DNA of 64,000 nucleotides from Cytophagales bacterium (GTDB taxonomy: Bacteria; Bacteroidota; Bacteroidia; Cytophagales; Cyclobacteriaceae): assembly GCA_020402945.1 (NCBI GenBank), contig JADBYQ010000017.1:1-64000 (forward strand), written 5' to 3'. Below are positions 25,858 to 35,357 of the stretch, one piece after another. Below the pieces are notes generated by a model, which was not told the DNA's origin, ran no database searches, and saw nothing but the letters and a program-made list of their open reading frames with translations. The position numbers and the translations under genes are program-made. Positions within the stretch are counted from its first letter, which is position 1; the number at the start of each line of letters is the position of its first letter.

Positions 25858-25943
25858 TTTAATGAGAATTTTTAAGGTGTCTAGCCGAAAGTGATTGAAC
25901 AATCTGCGAAAAAGTCTGTAAATTGCCCATATATATTGTCCCG

Positions 25944-26543
25944 ATGGAAAACGAAGTTGACCTAAGCCAGCTTAAGGAATACATCGCAAAGTTTGTCGAG
26001 TATTCTGACGACCAGTTCAGCGTTTTTCTGCAAAGCCAAAAAAAGAGGTTGATTCCGAAAGGCGGTCTCTTAATGGAAGCTGGGCAGGTATGCGATTACG
26101 TTGCGTTTATCAACAAGGGTTATTTCAGGGCCTTCTGCATAGTCAACAACGCGGATGTTACTTACAATTTTTCATTTGAGGGAAATTTTTTTGGTGACTA
26201 TCCGAGCTTCCTTTCGCGAAAACCCTCCAACGAAAACCACCAAGCATTAGTTGACTCTGAAGTATTAACCATTTCGTTTGCAGATATGCAGCGTGCTTAT
26301 CGTGAAAACCCAGCAACGGAAAAATTTGGAAGATTAATTGCAGAATTTATTATCTTAGGTATTGCCGAGCGAAATCGATCGATGTTATTTATGAGCCCCG
26401 AAGAACGCTATTTAAACCTGATGAAAACACGACCAAAAGTAATGGCCAATATTCCTCAACATTATATTGCATCCTATCTTGGCATACAGCCTGAGTCGCT
26501 AAGCCGGATCAGGAAACGGCTGGCTACGGCAAAACGCATCTAG
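25944..26543 (+). CDS. Crp/Fnr-family regulator (cyclic-nucleotide-binding fold)
   Basis: A 199-residue protein with an N-terminal cupin-like cNMP-binding fold (KKRLIPKGGLLMEAGQVCDY, FINKGYFRAFCI, NFSFEGNFFGDYPSFLSRKP) and a C-terminal HTH (IPQHYIASYLGIQPESLSRI). This is the Bacteroidota type with MSPEERYLNLM between the domains. No Cys cluster for Fe-S is seen. An in-frame TTG at 25923 exists, but the ATG at 25944 is better placed. Related regulators lie at 43260 and 59685. Confidence 0.92.
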   Translation: MENEVDLSQLKEYIAKFVEYSDDQFSVFLQSQKKRLIPKGGLLMEAGQVCDYVAFINKGYFRAFCIVNNADVTYNFSFEGNFFGDYPSFLSRKPSNENHQALVDSEVLTISFADMQRAYRENPATEKFGRLIAEFIILGIAERNRSMLFMSPEERYLNLMKTRPKVMANIPQHYIASYLGIQPESLSRIRKRLATAKRI

Positions 26544-26554
26544 CAAGCCGCTTG

Positions 26555-27214
26555 TTAAGTGCCAACCAGGCAAATGGTTTTCCGTTGCCAGAACCCAAGT
26601 GTAAGTTGTTCTACCAGAAACGAAGCGACAAGGGTTCTACTTATTTTTGGCGGTGCTGGCCAAAAGTAAGGAGTTTGACTAGGAAGAAAAGAAACTGGTT
26701 CCCGTGCGTTTAGCTCTTTACGATCACTCAGCGTGCTCGCCATCACAAGGATAAAATCAATCGAGCTTTGATAGAGCAACATTTCTTGTTCGGCCTTCGC
26801 TTCGAAAGAACTACCAAGGCCAGCCATCCAAATCATTGCTTTTAACCTCCAACCGGCAATTTTTTTTGTAGAACCCGCCCCCAGCGAAGAAAGGCATATA
26901 AATTTTTTTGCGCCACTGTGCGTGATAGCGCGAATGATGTTGGCTGTTCCCAGACTCAACACGTCTGTTTTTCTTCCATCTCTGCCCAGCGCAGAAACAA
27001 CAGCATCGTTTCCTTGCATCGCGTTGAAAATGTCTGGATAATGTAACACGTCTCCTTTCAAAATCTCTAACGCTGGATGATGCTGCCACTCGCGAAGTTT
27101 CTCGGGATGGCGAACCAACACGGTTACCTCGAATCCCTGCGTTAATGCTTTTTCCAATACTAGCTTACCGGTTCTACCAGTTGCTCCTAAGATTAATACC
27201 GATTTAATACCCAT
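26555..27214 (-). CDS. NAD(P)H-binding NmrA/SDR-a-type protein
   Basis: A 219-residue atypical SDR. The dinucleotide motif is SVLILGATGRTGKLVLEKAL at residues 4-23, and the core continues with VLVRHPEKLREW, LKGDVLHYPDIFNAM, GNDAVVSALG and KFICLSSLGAG. The family includes NAD(P)H-sensing proteins and isomerase-like enzymes; the substrate is unknown. It is convergent with the Crp/Fnr gene, with 11 bp between the stops. Confidence 0.88.
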   Translation of the reverse strand: MGIKSVLILGATGRTGKLVLEKALTQGFEVTVLVRHPEKLREWQHHPALEILKGDVLHYPDIFNAMQGNDAVVSALGRDGRKTDVLSLGTANIIRAITHSGAKKFICLSSLGAGSTKKIAGWRLKAMIWMAGLGSSFEAKAEQEMLLYQSSIDFILVMASTLSDRKELNAREPVSFLPSQTPYFWPAPPKISRTLVASFLVEQLTLGFWQRKTICLVGT

Positions 27215-27504
27215 TCCCTTTTTGAATTTTTGATTGAATAATTTTCTTTCGTAATAGGGGACTTGTAGTAACTGGGTGACTCCTTTTTTAAGAGTTCAAA
27301 GTTGATCCATGCTTTTTCAAACAGAAGCAAATACGATTCACTTGGCTTTTTCATGTGGCTTTCATTTTTTGTTGACACAAAATTGGAAAGAGGACGTAGT
27401 TTCCCCCGTTGATCTTGGTTAAGAACTGACAAGTCCTACCTTTTATTAACCTAAATCAATTCAAATTTTCTTGGATGAAAAATCAGATATGTATTTCAAT
27501 CTCC
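27215..27504. other. Gene-poor region before repeat copy C
   Basis: A minus-strand frame (27193-27432, about 75 codons) contains MKKPSESYLLLFEKAWINFE but no known domain, and overlaps the start of the NmrA-like gene; I regard it as doubtful. Nothing else is seen. Confidence 0.3.
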
Positions 27505-27676
27505 GTTAAACCCAAATTTTGCAGTAGCAAAATTTGCCTGCGGTTGACGCAAAATGCATGGCATTTTGGTCAAGGTTAATCCTGAAAATACTGACGGTAC
27601 CGTCAGTACTCTTCAGCCCTCCGGGCAGATTTTGCAGCCAACTGCAAAAACTGGATTAAATTGATCTGGGTTAATT
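27505..27676 (-). repeat. Dispersed multi-hairpin repeat, copy C (inverted, best preserved)
   Basis: 172 bp bounded by gttaaaccc and gggttaatt. Four hairpins follow each other. They are caaattttgc/gcaaaatttg (27513-27536); tgac-caaaatgc with gcattttg-gtca; the perfect 18-bp palindrome actgacggtaccgtcagt (27590-27607) inside ctgaa/ttcag; and ttttgcag/ctgcaaaa (27630-27649). It is the reverse complement of copies A and B. It lies about 90 bp before the TonB-receptor start. Confidence 0.85.
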
Positions 27677-27764
27677 AAGGTCAGCGAATCTCCAATCTTA
27701 ACTTGGATCAATGGAAAAAAGGAGTTTTGCCACACACCTTTGCTTCGTTAAAAACAAAAAACAT

Positions 27765-30197
27765 ATGAAAACACAACTCACAAAAAAAACAGTATCGCTA
27801 GCTATTGCTGTTGGCTTATTCGCGTTGATGATAACAATATCATCATTCGCCCAAAAAACACAAACCCTGCGTGGCAAAGTGATTGACGAGGTAAGCCAAG
27901 CCCCTCTCATCGGTGTAACCGTGCAAGTGATTGGAAATTTTGAAACCTTGCTTGGTGCCTCTACTGATGTTGATGGCAACTTCGAAATCAAAGCTGTACC
28001 ACTCGGTAGACAAACAATCAAGATCAGCTACGTAGGGTACGAAGAGCAAGTGATTCCCAACGTAGTGGTCACAGCCGGAAAAGAAGTAATCTTAAATGTA
28101 TCACTCAGGGAGGGTATTGCCCAGTTAAATGAAGTAGTTATTACTGCCAATACAAAGGATGACAAGACAGCAACCAACAATGACCTTGCAGTAGTTAGTT
28201 CTCGTTCCTTTAACGTAGATGACACCAAACGCTATGCGGGTGCGCTGGGTGATCCGTCACGCATGGCTGCCAACTTTGCAGGTGTTGGCGGAGGCAATGA
28301 CTCACGCAATGATATCGTGGTTCGTGGAAATTCTCCTACCGGTATGTTGTGGCAATTGGAAGGGCTCAACATTCCTAACCCCAATCACTTCGGAGCTCTT
28401 AACAGCACCGGTGGACCAGTGAGCATGCTCAACAATAACAACCTGGACAAGTCGGACTTCATTACTAGCGCTTTTCCTGCCCAGTATGGGAATGCGATCG
28501 CTGGGGCTTTTGATATTCGCCTTAAAGAAGGCAACAATCAGCGTTTAGAAAAAGTCGCGCAGGTTGGTTTCGCTGGTTTCGAATTCGGATTGGAAGGACC
28601 TTTTTCTAAAAAAAGTAAAAGCTCTTTTATCATCAACTACCGGTATTCCACTCTTGGATTATTTCAAACATTGGGAATAGAATTTGGTACAGGCGGCAAC
28701 ACGCCTAACTATCAGGATCTCAATTACAAATTTACTTTTCCAACAAAAAACAACGGCAAAGTATCGGTGTTCGGAATTTTAGGAACTAGTTCTATTGATC
28801 TGCTAGGTAGTAAGATTGAAAAAACCGAGTTACAAAAGCCTAACAACACTGACCTGTATGGAACTGAAAATCGAGATGTATATCCCCGTTATGGAACGAC
28901 TATCAATGGAATCAGTTATGAGAAGAATTTATCTAAAAAAACATTTGCAAAATTTACGCTCGGCTATAGCAGTACGAACGAAAATTTCACTTCTGATTCG
29001 CTTACGCGAAATACAGGGTTAGATGTGGTTGGGCGATTCAGAAGAGGCGAGGGAAAATTCAATACAGGGAAAGCTTCATTTGTTTTCTTCACTCGCACAA
29101 AATTCAATGCAAAAAACTCGCTTACTTCTGGTATTTACATCGATCACAACCAATTTGATTTATTCAACCGCGACACTTATGCGAATGTAAACAAGGATTC
29201 GATTCGTGTAAACATCAACGATAACAATGTATTAAGTCAAGCCTATACACAATGGAAGCATCGTTTCGACAATCATTTTTCGTTCTCTGTTGGGGCGCAC
29301 TTACAAAATTATAGCCTAAACAGTCAAACGGTAGTTGAGCCTCGCGCCAATGTTAGTTACCAAATCAATGGACGTCAATCATTAAGTATCGGATACGGTC
29401 TACACCATCAGGCGCCATCTGTTTATACGTCTTATGTACAGACAAAAACACCTAGTGGAATTGTGTATAGTAACAAAGCCCTTGATTTTATACAAAGCAA
29501 TCACTACGTAATTACCTACGATTGGAATTTGACCGACAATTTACGTTTGAAAGCAGAGGGTTACTATCAAGAACTTTCCAATGTTCCGGTTGAGAGAACT
29601 GCCTCTAGCTTCTCTGCAATCAACACAGGCGTAAGCTTTGGTCCATCTGACAGAGACTATTTGGTAAACAAAGGAACAGGTACAAACTATGGAGTTGAAC
29701 TTACGCTAGAGCGCTTCTTCAACAAAGGCTATTATTTCCTTATCACTACTTCCTTGTTCGACTCGAAATATAAAGGCAGCGATGGCATCGAACGAAATAC
29801 TGCTTACAACACGCAACATGTTGTCAATGCACTAGCAGGAAAAGAGTTTAGGGTGGGTAAAAACAGAAACTTCCTGAGCCTAAATCTAAAAGTAACTTCT
29901 ATTGGGGGCCGCTATTTAACGCCTCTTAACTTCACGGCATCTCAGCAACAAGGGCAAGCCGTCTATAATGAAAGCAAAGCGTTTAGCGACAAACAAAATG
30001 ACTACTTCCGAACTGACTTTAGAATTGCCTATCGTAAAGAATACAAGAAGAGTACACTTGAGTTTGCCCTTGATTTGCAAAACTTAACCGGCAACCAGAA
30101 CATTTTCTCTCAAACGTATAACCCCCGCACCAATTCAATCGTCAACGAATATCAACAAGGATTCTTCCCTGTGCCGTTTGTCAGATATACATTCTAG
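27765..30197 (+). CDS. TonB-dependent outer-membrane receptor with CarboxypepD_reg domain
   Basis: An 810-residue receptor. A signal peptide ends ISSFAQ; a carboxypeptidase-like regulatory domain follows (TLRGKVIDEVSQAPLIGVTV, LGRQTIKISYVGYEEQVIP), then a plug (NDIVVRGNSPTGMLWQLEGL, NIPNPNHFG) and a beta-barrel ending in the aromatic PVPFVRYTF. It would import a ligand using TonB-ExbBD energy; no SusD partner is next to it, so the ligand is open. The open frame begins 18 codons earlier, but the ATG at 27765 opens the signal peptide. Confidence 0.93.
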   Translation: MKTQLTKKTVSLAIAVGLFALMITISSFAQKTQTLRGKVIDEVSQAPLIGVTVQVIGNFETLLGASTDVDGNFEIKAVPLGRQTIKISYVGYEEQVIPNVVVTAGKEVILNVSLREGIAQLNEVVITANTKDDKTATNNDLAVVSSRSFNVDDTKRYAGALGDPSRMAANFAGVGGGNDSRNDIVVRGNSPTGMLWQLEGLNIPNPNHFGALNSTGGPVSMLNNNNLDKSDFITSAFPAQYGNAIAGAFDIRLKEGNNQRLEKVAQVGFAGFEFGLEGPFSKKSKSSFIINYRYSTLGLFQTLGIEFGTGGNTPNYQDLNYKFTFPTKNNGKVSVFGILGTSSIDLLGSKIEKTELQKPNNTDLYGTENRDVYPRYGTTINGISYEKNLSKKTFAKFTLGYSSTNENFTSDSLTRNTGLDVVGRFRRGEGKFNTGKASFVFFTRTKFNAKNSLTSGIYIDHNQFDLFNRDTYANVNKDSIRVNINDNNVLSQAYTQWKHRFDNHFSFSVGAHLQNYSLNSQTVVEPRANVSYQINGRQSLSIGYGLHHQAPSVYTSYVQTKTPSGIVYSNKALDFIQSNHYVITYDWNLTDNLRLKAEGYYQELSNVPVERTASSFSAINTGVSFGPSDRDYLVNKGTGTNYGVELTLERFFNKGYYFLITTSLFDSKYKGSDGIERNTAYNTQHVVNALAGKEFRVGKNRNFLSLNLKVTSIGGRYLTPLNFTASQQQGQAVYNESKAFSDKQNDYFRTDFRIAYRKEYKKSTLEFALDLQNLTGNQNIFSQTYNPRTNSIVNEYQQGFFPVPFVRYTF

Positions 30198-30211
30198 AAA
30201 TAGAAACCTCC

Positions 30212-30244
30212 AAAGACTGCCGAACATCGGCAGTCTTTATTTTA
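30212..30244 (+). terminator. Rho-independent terminator of the TonB receptor gene
   Basis: Stem aaagactgccg/cggcagtcttt (30212-30222, 30228-30238), loop aacat, then a T-rich tail, 14 bases after the receptor stop. Confidence 0.9.
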
Positions 30245-30257
30245 CATCTCCAATCCT

Positions 30258-31010
30258 ATGAAAAACAAAATAAACCTTTACACGTTGGCGATCGGACTGT
30301 TAGCCCTGATGGAATTGCAAAATGCCATTGGCGAATTGATCCCTATGCAGGAAGTAATTATTTCTTATCGAAAAACATTTTTGCCAGAGAGCCTTCTTGG
30401 GTTTTTAGTAGTGTCAAAATTTTTAGCCGCTTTTGTATTGATCTTTCCACGATTTTATCAATTGAAAGAATGGGTGTTTGCAGGCATTTTAATTGACATA
30501 TTGGGTGCAGGGCTGAGTTATCTATTAGCAGGTTCATTTGAGGCATTTGGTTTATATATGGTTCCCCCCGCCTTGCTTGTGTGGGGGTTTGCCTATTTTC
30601 AGTTTCAGAAACACCTAAAGTTAGTATCTTATACATTGCCAGCTGCAACGGATAAAAAGTGGAAGTGGACGGCTTACCTTTTTGCTTTTATCATGATCGT
30701 ATTGGGCATCGCGGAATTAACTAAATCCCAGCCGGTAGTCGACTCAATGGTGTTGTTAGGTTTCCCTATTCATTCCCTTTATATAATTGGCGGAGCAAAA
30801 ATTTTGGGTGGCATTGCACTTTTATTACCAGGCATGATTACAATAAAGCATTGGGCATATGCAGGTTTTGCATTTGATTTTCTCGGTGCCGTCTATTTAT
30901 ATCTAGTAGGCGGCCATTCGGCTCTGTTCGATCTTTCCACTCTTTTTATACTCACCCTGTTACTTGGCTATAGTTATATGTTGTTTTCACGCCAGAAAAA
31001 TCAGATATAG
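30258..31010 (+). CDS. Membrane protein with two DoxX-like halves
   Basis: A 250-residue, eight-helix protein built of two similar four-helix halves. Residues 1-120 (LYTLAIGLLALMELQNAIGE, FLVVSKFLAAFVLIFPRFYQ, LKEWVFAGILIDILGAGLSY) and 130-245 (LFAFIMIVLGIAELTKSQPV, IIGGAKILGGIALLLPGMIT, IKHWAYAGFAFDFLGAVYLY) align motif by motif, so it is an internal duplication of a DoxX-like unit. Role unknown. It starts just after the TonB-gene terminator and may pair with the DUF4386 gene 69 bp downstream. Confidence 0.85.
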   Translation: MKNKINLYTLAIGLLALMELQNAIGELIPMQEVIISYRKTFLPESLLGFLVVSKFLAAFVLIFPRFYQLKEWVFAGILIDILGAGLSYLLAGSFEAFGLYMVPPALLVWGFAYFQFQKHLKLVSYTLPAATDKKWKWTAYLFAFIMIVLGIAELTKSQPVVDSMVLLGFPIHSLYIIGGAKILGGIALLLPGMITIKHWAYAGFAFDFLGAVYLYLVGGHSALFDLSTLFILTLLLGYSYMLFSRQKNQI

Positions 31011-31079
31011 TATCTGCTCTAGGAAGCCAACATCGCAGATAAATTAAACTCTATAGTATCAACGCTAAATTAATCAACT

Positions 31080-31826
31080 ATGAAAAATACAGATAACAAA
31101 ACAACCGCAATTCTGTTTATCATTTATGCTGCATTTGTGATGGCTGCCTATAGCATTTTGGCGGCAGTGTTTGAGTTTCCTGAAATTCTTAGAAAACCAA
31201 TTACCGAGCGATTTGCATTATTTCATCTACATGAAAGCATCATAATACCCACTTATTATGTCTTTGCATTAACGGGTGTTCTACAAATCTTTTTTTCAAT
31301 CTATCTTTTTAAAATCAATAATACCACCAGCTCAAACGGACTTTCCAGCTTGATCTTTGGTGTGTTAGCTGGACTGTGTCAAACAATTGGATTCATCAGA
31401 TGGGTTGTAGCAATTCCTTATTTAGCTTCGATTAGCGCAACAACAGATGTAAGTACTTTTGAAGGCTTGCTCAATGCCTATTTTGGTATGAGCATAGGAG
31501 AACATCTAGGAAGCTTATTCCTAGCCATATGGTTGGGCTACACTTTTCTTTCCATGCGCGAGACGAACTTGTTCGACAACCGCTTGTCTCTGTTGGCGCT
31601 CATTAGCGGAATATTAATGTTACCGATTGCTTTCGAACCCTTGGGTGCAGCTTTCTCGGTATTTGCATTTTTAACTGTTCCCGTATTCGGACTAGTGACT
31701 ACTTGGATGCTATTAATGGCATATTCTCTGCTAAAGGGAAAAGAAGAAACAATAAAAATTAGCTCAACCGTGTGGATTATCGCATTCATTTTTTGGTTCG
31801 TGAATGTCATCCCTGCTTTTTTGTAA
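31080..31826 (+). CDS. DUF4386-family membrane protein
   Basis: A 248-residue protein with six to seven membrane helices, resembling DUF4386 (FLIIYAAFVMAAYSILAAVF-like start, LGSLFLAIWLGYTFLSMR, LIFGVLAGLCQTIGFIRWVV). No function is known for the family. Same strand as the double DoxX-like gene. Confidence 0.78.
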   Translation: MKNTDNKTTAILFIIYAAFVMAAYSILAAVFEFPEILRKPITERFALFHLHESIIIPTYYVFALTGVLQIFFSIYLFKINNTTSSNGLSSLIFGVLAGLCQTIGFIRWVVAIPYLASISATTDVSTFEGLLNAYFGMSIGEHLGSLFLAIWLGYTFLSMRETNLFDNRLSLLALISGILMLPIAFEPLGAAFSVFAFLTVPVFGLVTTWMLLMAYSLLKGKEETIKISSTVWIIAFIFWFVNVIPAFL

Positions 31827-32165
31827 ACAATGTTACCAAATCTTAAAACTAGTGTCAGCCTGTGGTTCTCAAGAGATTCATTTTGGAGGCCGATTTCGTG
31901 GGTTGAGGATTATAGGCTGCCTGGTTTTTCGTACATCCAGTGATGGGAAAAAATTAGGAACTCTGGCCTTTGTTAAATGTTGTCTTTTTGGTTCTAACAC
32001 CACAGTAGGAGTAGCAAGGTCACAATGCAAAGGATTCGTAAGTTTACTTACTCAATTCAAATCCGAATAGTATTCTGGGTTTATTGACACGTTAAAAGTT
32101 AGCGTGTTACACTAAAAAAAGAAGTAAGTTTACTTGGTATTTCGGTATCGGCCTGAAAACCCAAC
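31827..32165. other. Gene-free region between DUF4386 and AI-2E-type genes
   Basis: 339 bp. A plus-strand frame (31804-32070) has no recognisable domain. The word gtaagtttactt occurs twice (near 32037 and 32132). A gacacg...cgtgtt imperfect hairpin lies near 32087-32110. No promoter box was recognised with confidence. Confidence 0.4.
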
Positions 32166-33266
32166 ATGACTATTACTTCCATTTCTACGTTAAGGAACCT
32201 GCTCATTCTATTTCTTGTTTTTGCGGGTTTGCATTATGCGCAGGATTTCCTAATGCCATTGGCAATTGCGGGGGTTTTTGCTACACTCTTTTTACCACTG
32301 ACGATGTGGCTGGAGTTAAAGAAATTTCCAAGGGGTTTGGCTGTATTTATCTGTTTACTAGTGTTGCTGCTGGTGGTTGGTGTAATCGGTGCACTGCTGG
32401 GTTGGCAAATATCAGAACTCATTAAAGACATTGCACTGATCAAACAAAAGGGAAGTGAAGTCATCAATCAACTTCAACAATTTATTCTCAATCATTTTGG
32501 CATTTCCATCGAGCAGCAATCGCAAGTGTTCAAAGGGCAACAATTGTATTACACAGACATCATTCAGCGATTTGCCGGTTCCGTGACCTCTATCCTCATA
32601 AATTTTGTCTTAATACTGGCCTACATTTTCTGCTTGCTTTACTACCGAGGTCACATCAAACAATTTGTTCTCAAACTAACCGTAGCCGCACATCGAACGG
32701 AAATGAATGAAGTACTTCACACTGCCTCGCGCGTTTCACAGCAGTACTTGATCGGAATCGCAAAAATGATTGTTTTATTGTGGATCATGTATTTCATTGG
32801 ATTCTCCATTGCCGGTGTGAACAATGTCTTGTTTTTCGCCATCCTCTGCGGATTGTTAGAAATCATTCCATACATCGGAAATATCACAGGTACTACGTTG
32901 ACAGTGCTAGTGGCTGGTATCCAAGGTGCAAGTCCGTCCGTATTGCTTGGCATTGTTATTTCTTATGCATTGATACAACTCTTTCAAGGATGGATTTTGG
33001 AACCGATTATCGTTGGCCCGCAAGTAAGGATTAATTCGTTTACCACCATTATTGCCTTAGTAATTGGAGAACTTGTGTGGGGCATTCCCGGGATCTTTCT
33101 GGCAATACCACTAGTGGCCATGTTCAAGATAGTGTGCGATCATAATCAATCGCTCAAACCTTATGGATTTTTTATTGGGGTAGTTGCATCCAAAAAAAGA
33201 GAACATGAAATAACTCGAAAGGTTAGAAGTTGGTTTAGATTGAGGAGACATAAGAAAGATACCTAA
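32166..33266 (+). CDS. AI-2E (PerM/YdiK) family transporter
   Basis: A 366-residue polytopic protein of the AI-2E transporter family. An N-terminal helical hairpin (FLMPLAIAGVFATLFLPLTM) is followed by a soluble segment of 60 residues and the conserved ISYALIQLFQGWILEPIIVG and LVWGIPGIFLAIPLVAMFKI region near the C-terminus. Members export autoinducer-2, indole or Na+/H+; the substrate here is unknown. A basic tail ends the protein. Monocistronic. Confidence 0.92.
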   Translation: MTITSISTLRNLLILFLVFAGLHYAQDFLMPLAIAGVFATLFLPLTMWLELKKFPRGLAVFICLLVLLLVVGVIGALLGWQISELIKDIALIKQKGSEVINQLQQFILNHFGISIEQQSQVFKGQQLYYTDIIQRFAGSVTSILINFVLILAYIFCLLYYRGHIKQFVLKLTVAAHRTEMNEVLHTASRVSQQYLIGIAKMIVLLWIMYFIGFSIAGVNNVLFFAILCGLLEIIPYIGNITGTTLTVLVAGIQGASPSVLLGIVISYALIQLFQGWILEPIIVGPQVRINSFTTIIALVIGELVWGIPGIFLAIPLVAMFKIVCDHNQSLKPYGFFIGVVASKKREHEITRKVRSWFRLRRHKKDT

Positions 33267-33372
33267 CCATTGTCAAATTGAAGCTCATTATAACTTCTTA
33301 ATTTCTAATAATTCCCCTTAAAACATCTAGGTCCTTATCCCTCAGTTCTAAATCATTCAAAAGTATTACTGT

Positions 33373-33390
33373 TATTTTTGCTAGATTTGC
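33373..33390 (+). promoter_or_regulatory. Two adjacent -7-type boxes before the DUF2147 gene
   Basis: tatttttgc (33373-33381) and tagatttgc (33382-33390) both match TAnnTTTGC and are directly adjacent; the ATG lies 18 bases further. Confidence 0.5.
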
Positions 33391-33408
33391 TAAAACAATG
33401 CTAGTGAT

Positions 33409-33864
33409 ATGAAAAAAGCCCTTTTATTATTGTTTATTCTTATTTCAGTGAAAAGTGGGTCGCTGTTGGCTCAATCGGAATCAGACGCTTTACTGGGAGT
33501 CTGGGAATCTGGAAGCGGAAAAGCGAGAGTCAAAATTGACAAAGTTTCAGATAAATTCTTCGGCAAGATTGTGTGGCTGAAAGAACCCAACAACGAAGAA
33601 GGAAAACCGAAGGTCGATAAAAATAATCCGGAAGAAAAACTGCGGACAGCACCATTACTCGGATATCGTATGCTCAAAGACTTTACCTATAAAGGAGAAA
33701 AAACATGGGAAGACGGAACGATTTACGATCCGGAAAACGGGAGCACATACAGCTGCACCATAAAGATGACAGATGACAATACGCTTGAAGTGCGTGGTTT
33801 CATTGGCGTTTCATTATTTGGTCGCACAGACGTATGGAAACGAATTCAGTTGAAAAAGAAATAA
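33409..33864 (+). CDS. Exported DUF2147 protein (second copy)
   Basis: A 151-residue protein with a signal peptide ending LLAQ and the DUF2147 domain (LLGVWESGSGKARVKIDKVS, FGKIVWLKEPN, TYKGEKTWEDGTIYDPENGS, EVRGFIGVSLFGRTDVWKRI). It resembles the protein at 23876-24346 (shared DGTIYDPENGxTYSC layout and LFGRTxxWK end). It overlaps no gene but lies 4 bp before the outer-membrane protein gene, so the two are one operon. Confidence 0.9.
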   Translation: MKKALLLLFILISVKSGSLLAQSESDALLGVWESGSGKARVKIDKVSDKFFGKIVWLKEPNNEEGKPKVDKNNPEEKLRTAPLLGYRMLKDFTYKGEKTWEDGTIYDPENGSTYSCTIKMTDDNTLEVRGFIGVSLFGRTDVWKRIQLKKK

Positions 33865-33868
33865 TCGG

Positions 33869-34915
33869 ATGAAACAGTTTGGCTGGTTGTTTTTTGCTTT
33901 TCTATCAACTTTTTCAGGCATGGCACAAGAAGCTGATACCGTTGAAGACTATAGTATGTATGGAGAAGCTGAACTGGCAGGCGGAGCGAAACGGTTTTGC
34001 ACATCCAAGGTGTTCGATCTCAGTCCAAATAAATTGATCAGTGTAGGCTACGACTTTCAGGGCGGCTATCGTGGAGATTTTGGCAACCAGGGCACCATAC
34101 AGAGTCAGTCAACCAATATACAAAGCAACTCCGGGCTGAGATTGGCAGCCAATGTTCCCGTGATTTCAAAAACAAATATTTTATTAAACTTGGGCGCCAA
34201 CTACTGGGAGAATTTTTACAGTTTCAGCGAAGCCAATTTAACGCACCCACTGGCTCAATCGCTTGCAAAGTATGGGCTTCGAACCATTGGGCTTAGCTTC
34301 ACGCTATTCAAACCGATCAATGAGAAAAAATTCTTCCTCGTTAATGGCTCTTTCGACCTAAATGGAAATTACTCTTTTTCAAATTTTCAATCGTTGAATT
34401 CAACGAAGATATCAGGTGTGGCTGTTTATGGATGGAAGAAGCACGACCGACTAATGTATGGCTTTGGTGCTGCCCGAACTTTCAGAGTAGGCGAAACAAA
34501 TTACCTACCTGTATTTCTCTATAACTACACATTCCCAAGCAGGAAGTGGGGCGTGGAAGCACTTTTGCCGGCACGCGCAGCGTTAAGAAGAACTTTCAGT
34601 GCCCGCACACTCGGCTTCTTTGGTTATGAGTTAGAAGGCAATAGTTACCTGGTCAGAAATTTATCCAATGAATTTCCAAACACCTTCAACAGCGTGGAAC
34701 TGCGAAGAAGTGAGCTGAGAATACGGTTTACATTTGAGCAATCTATCAAAGACTTTATATGGCTCTCGCTTCAGGCCGGGCTTCGCTACAACTACCGATT
34801 CAACGTGGACGAAAAAGAATTTTTTAGGGGCTTCGGTGATGAAGCTTATCTATTCGAAAATAGTTTAGCTAATTCACTTTACGTCAACTTTTCAATCAAT
34901 TTGGTCAGCCCATAA
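33869..34915 (+). CDS. Outer-membrane beta-barrel protein (DUF6268-like)
   Basis: A 348-residue protein with a signal peptide (FLSTFSGMAQ) and many alternating amphipathic strands (FLVNGSFDLNGNYSFSNFQS, RLMYGFGAARTFRVGETNYL, KWGVEALLPARAALRRTFSA), ending LYVNFSINLVSP. It resembles the DUF6268 outer-membrane group of Bacteroidota. No function is assigned. Coupled to the DUF2147 gene. Confidence 0.75.
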   Translation: MKQFGWLFFAFLSTFSGMAQEADTVEDYSMYGEAELAGGAKRFCTSKVFDLSPNKLISVGYDFQGGYRGDFGNQGTIQSQSTNIQSNSGLRLAANVPVISKTNILLNLGANYWENFYSFSEANLTHPLAQSLAKYGLRTIGLSFTLFKPINEKKFFLVNGSFDLNGNYSFSNFQSLNSTKISGVAVYGWKKHDRLMYGFGAARTFRVGETNYLPVFLYNYTFPSRKWGVEALLPARAALRRTFSARTLGFFGYELEGNSYLVRNLSNEFPNTFNSVELRRSELRIRFTFEQSIKDFIWLSLQAGLRYNYRFNVDEKEFFRGFGDEAYLFENSLANSLYVNFSINLVSP

Positions 34916-34943
34916 GTTGGGTTCTAATTTTTTTGATCCAAGG

Positions 34944-35357
34944 TTAATTCTCCTCCACAAACTTTTTAAAATTGTCGAGAATGGCCTGCCAGCCGGCTCT
35001 TTGAAGCTCTTCGGAGTTTTCAGCTTCCGCTTCAAATTCTTCTACAACTTTACACGTACTTTCATCAATAACAAATTCTACCATGACCTTTCGCCCATCG
35101 GATAGTGTGTAGCCTATTCGTTTTTGAATCTCAACTTGGTCATATACGCCTTCGAGATCAAAGCCAAAACTGCCATCCTTTGCCTCCATACGAAAAGAGA
35201 ATTTCCCTCCCTTTGTGAGATCATTTGTAGCGCTGGGTGCGCACCAATCAGCTGAGGCAAAGTTCCACTGCGTGATATGTTGAGGCTCTGTCCAGTATGT
35301 CCAAACCTTTTCGATTGGCGCCTTTATTAGGGTGGCCACAGTAATTGCTTTCTTCAT
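34944..35357 (-). CDS. SRPBCC/AHSA1-type protein
   Basis: A 137-residue START-fold protein (ITVATLIKAPIEKVWTYWTE, PQHITQWNFASADWCAPSAT, LQRAGWQAILDNFKKFVEEN), the AHSA1/YndB type that binds hydrophobic ligands. Its start overlaps the stop of the DUF1801 gene by 4 bases (ATGA). It differs from the SRPBCC protein at 18961 and has its own short operon. Confidence 0.92.
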   Translation of the reverse strand: MKKAITVATLIKAPIEKVWTYWTEPQHITQWNFASADWCAPSATNDLTKGGKFSFRMEAKDGSFGFDLEGVYDQVEIQKRIGYTLSDGRKVMVEFVIDESTCKVVEEFEAEAENSEELQRAGWQAILDNFKKFVEEN

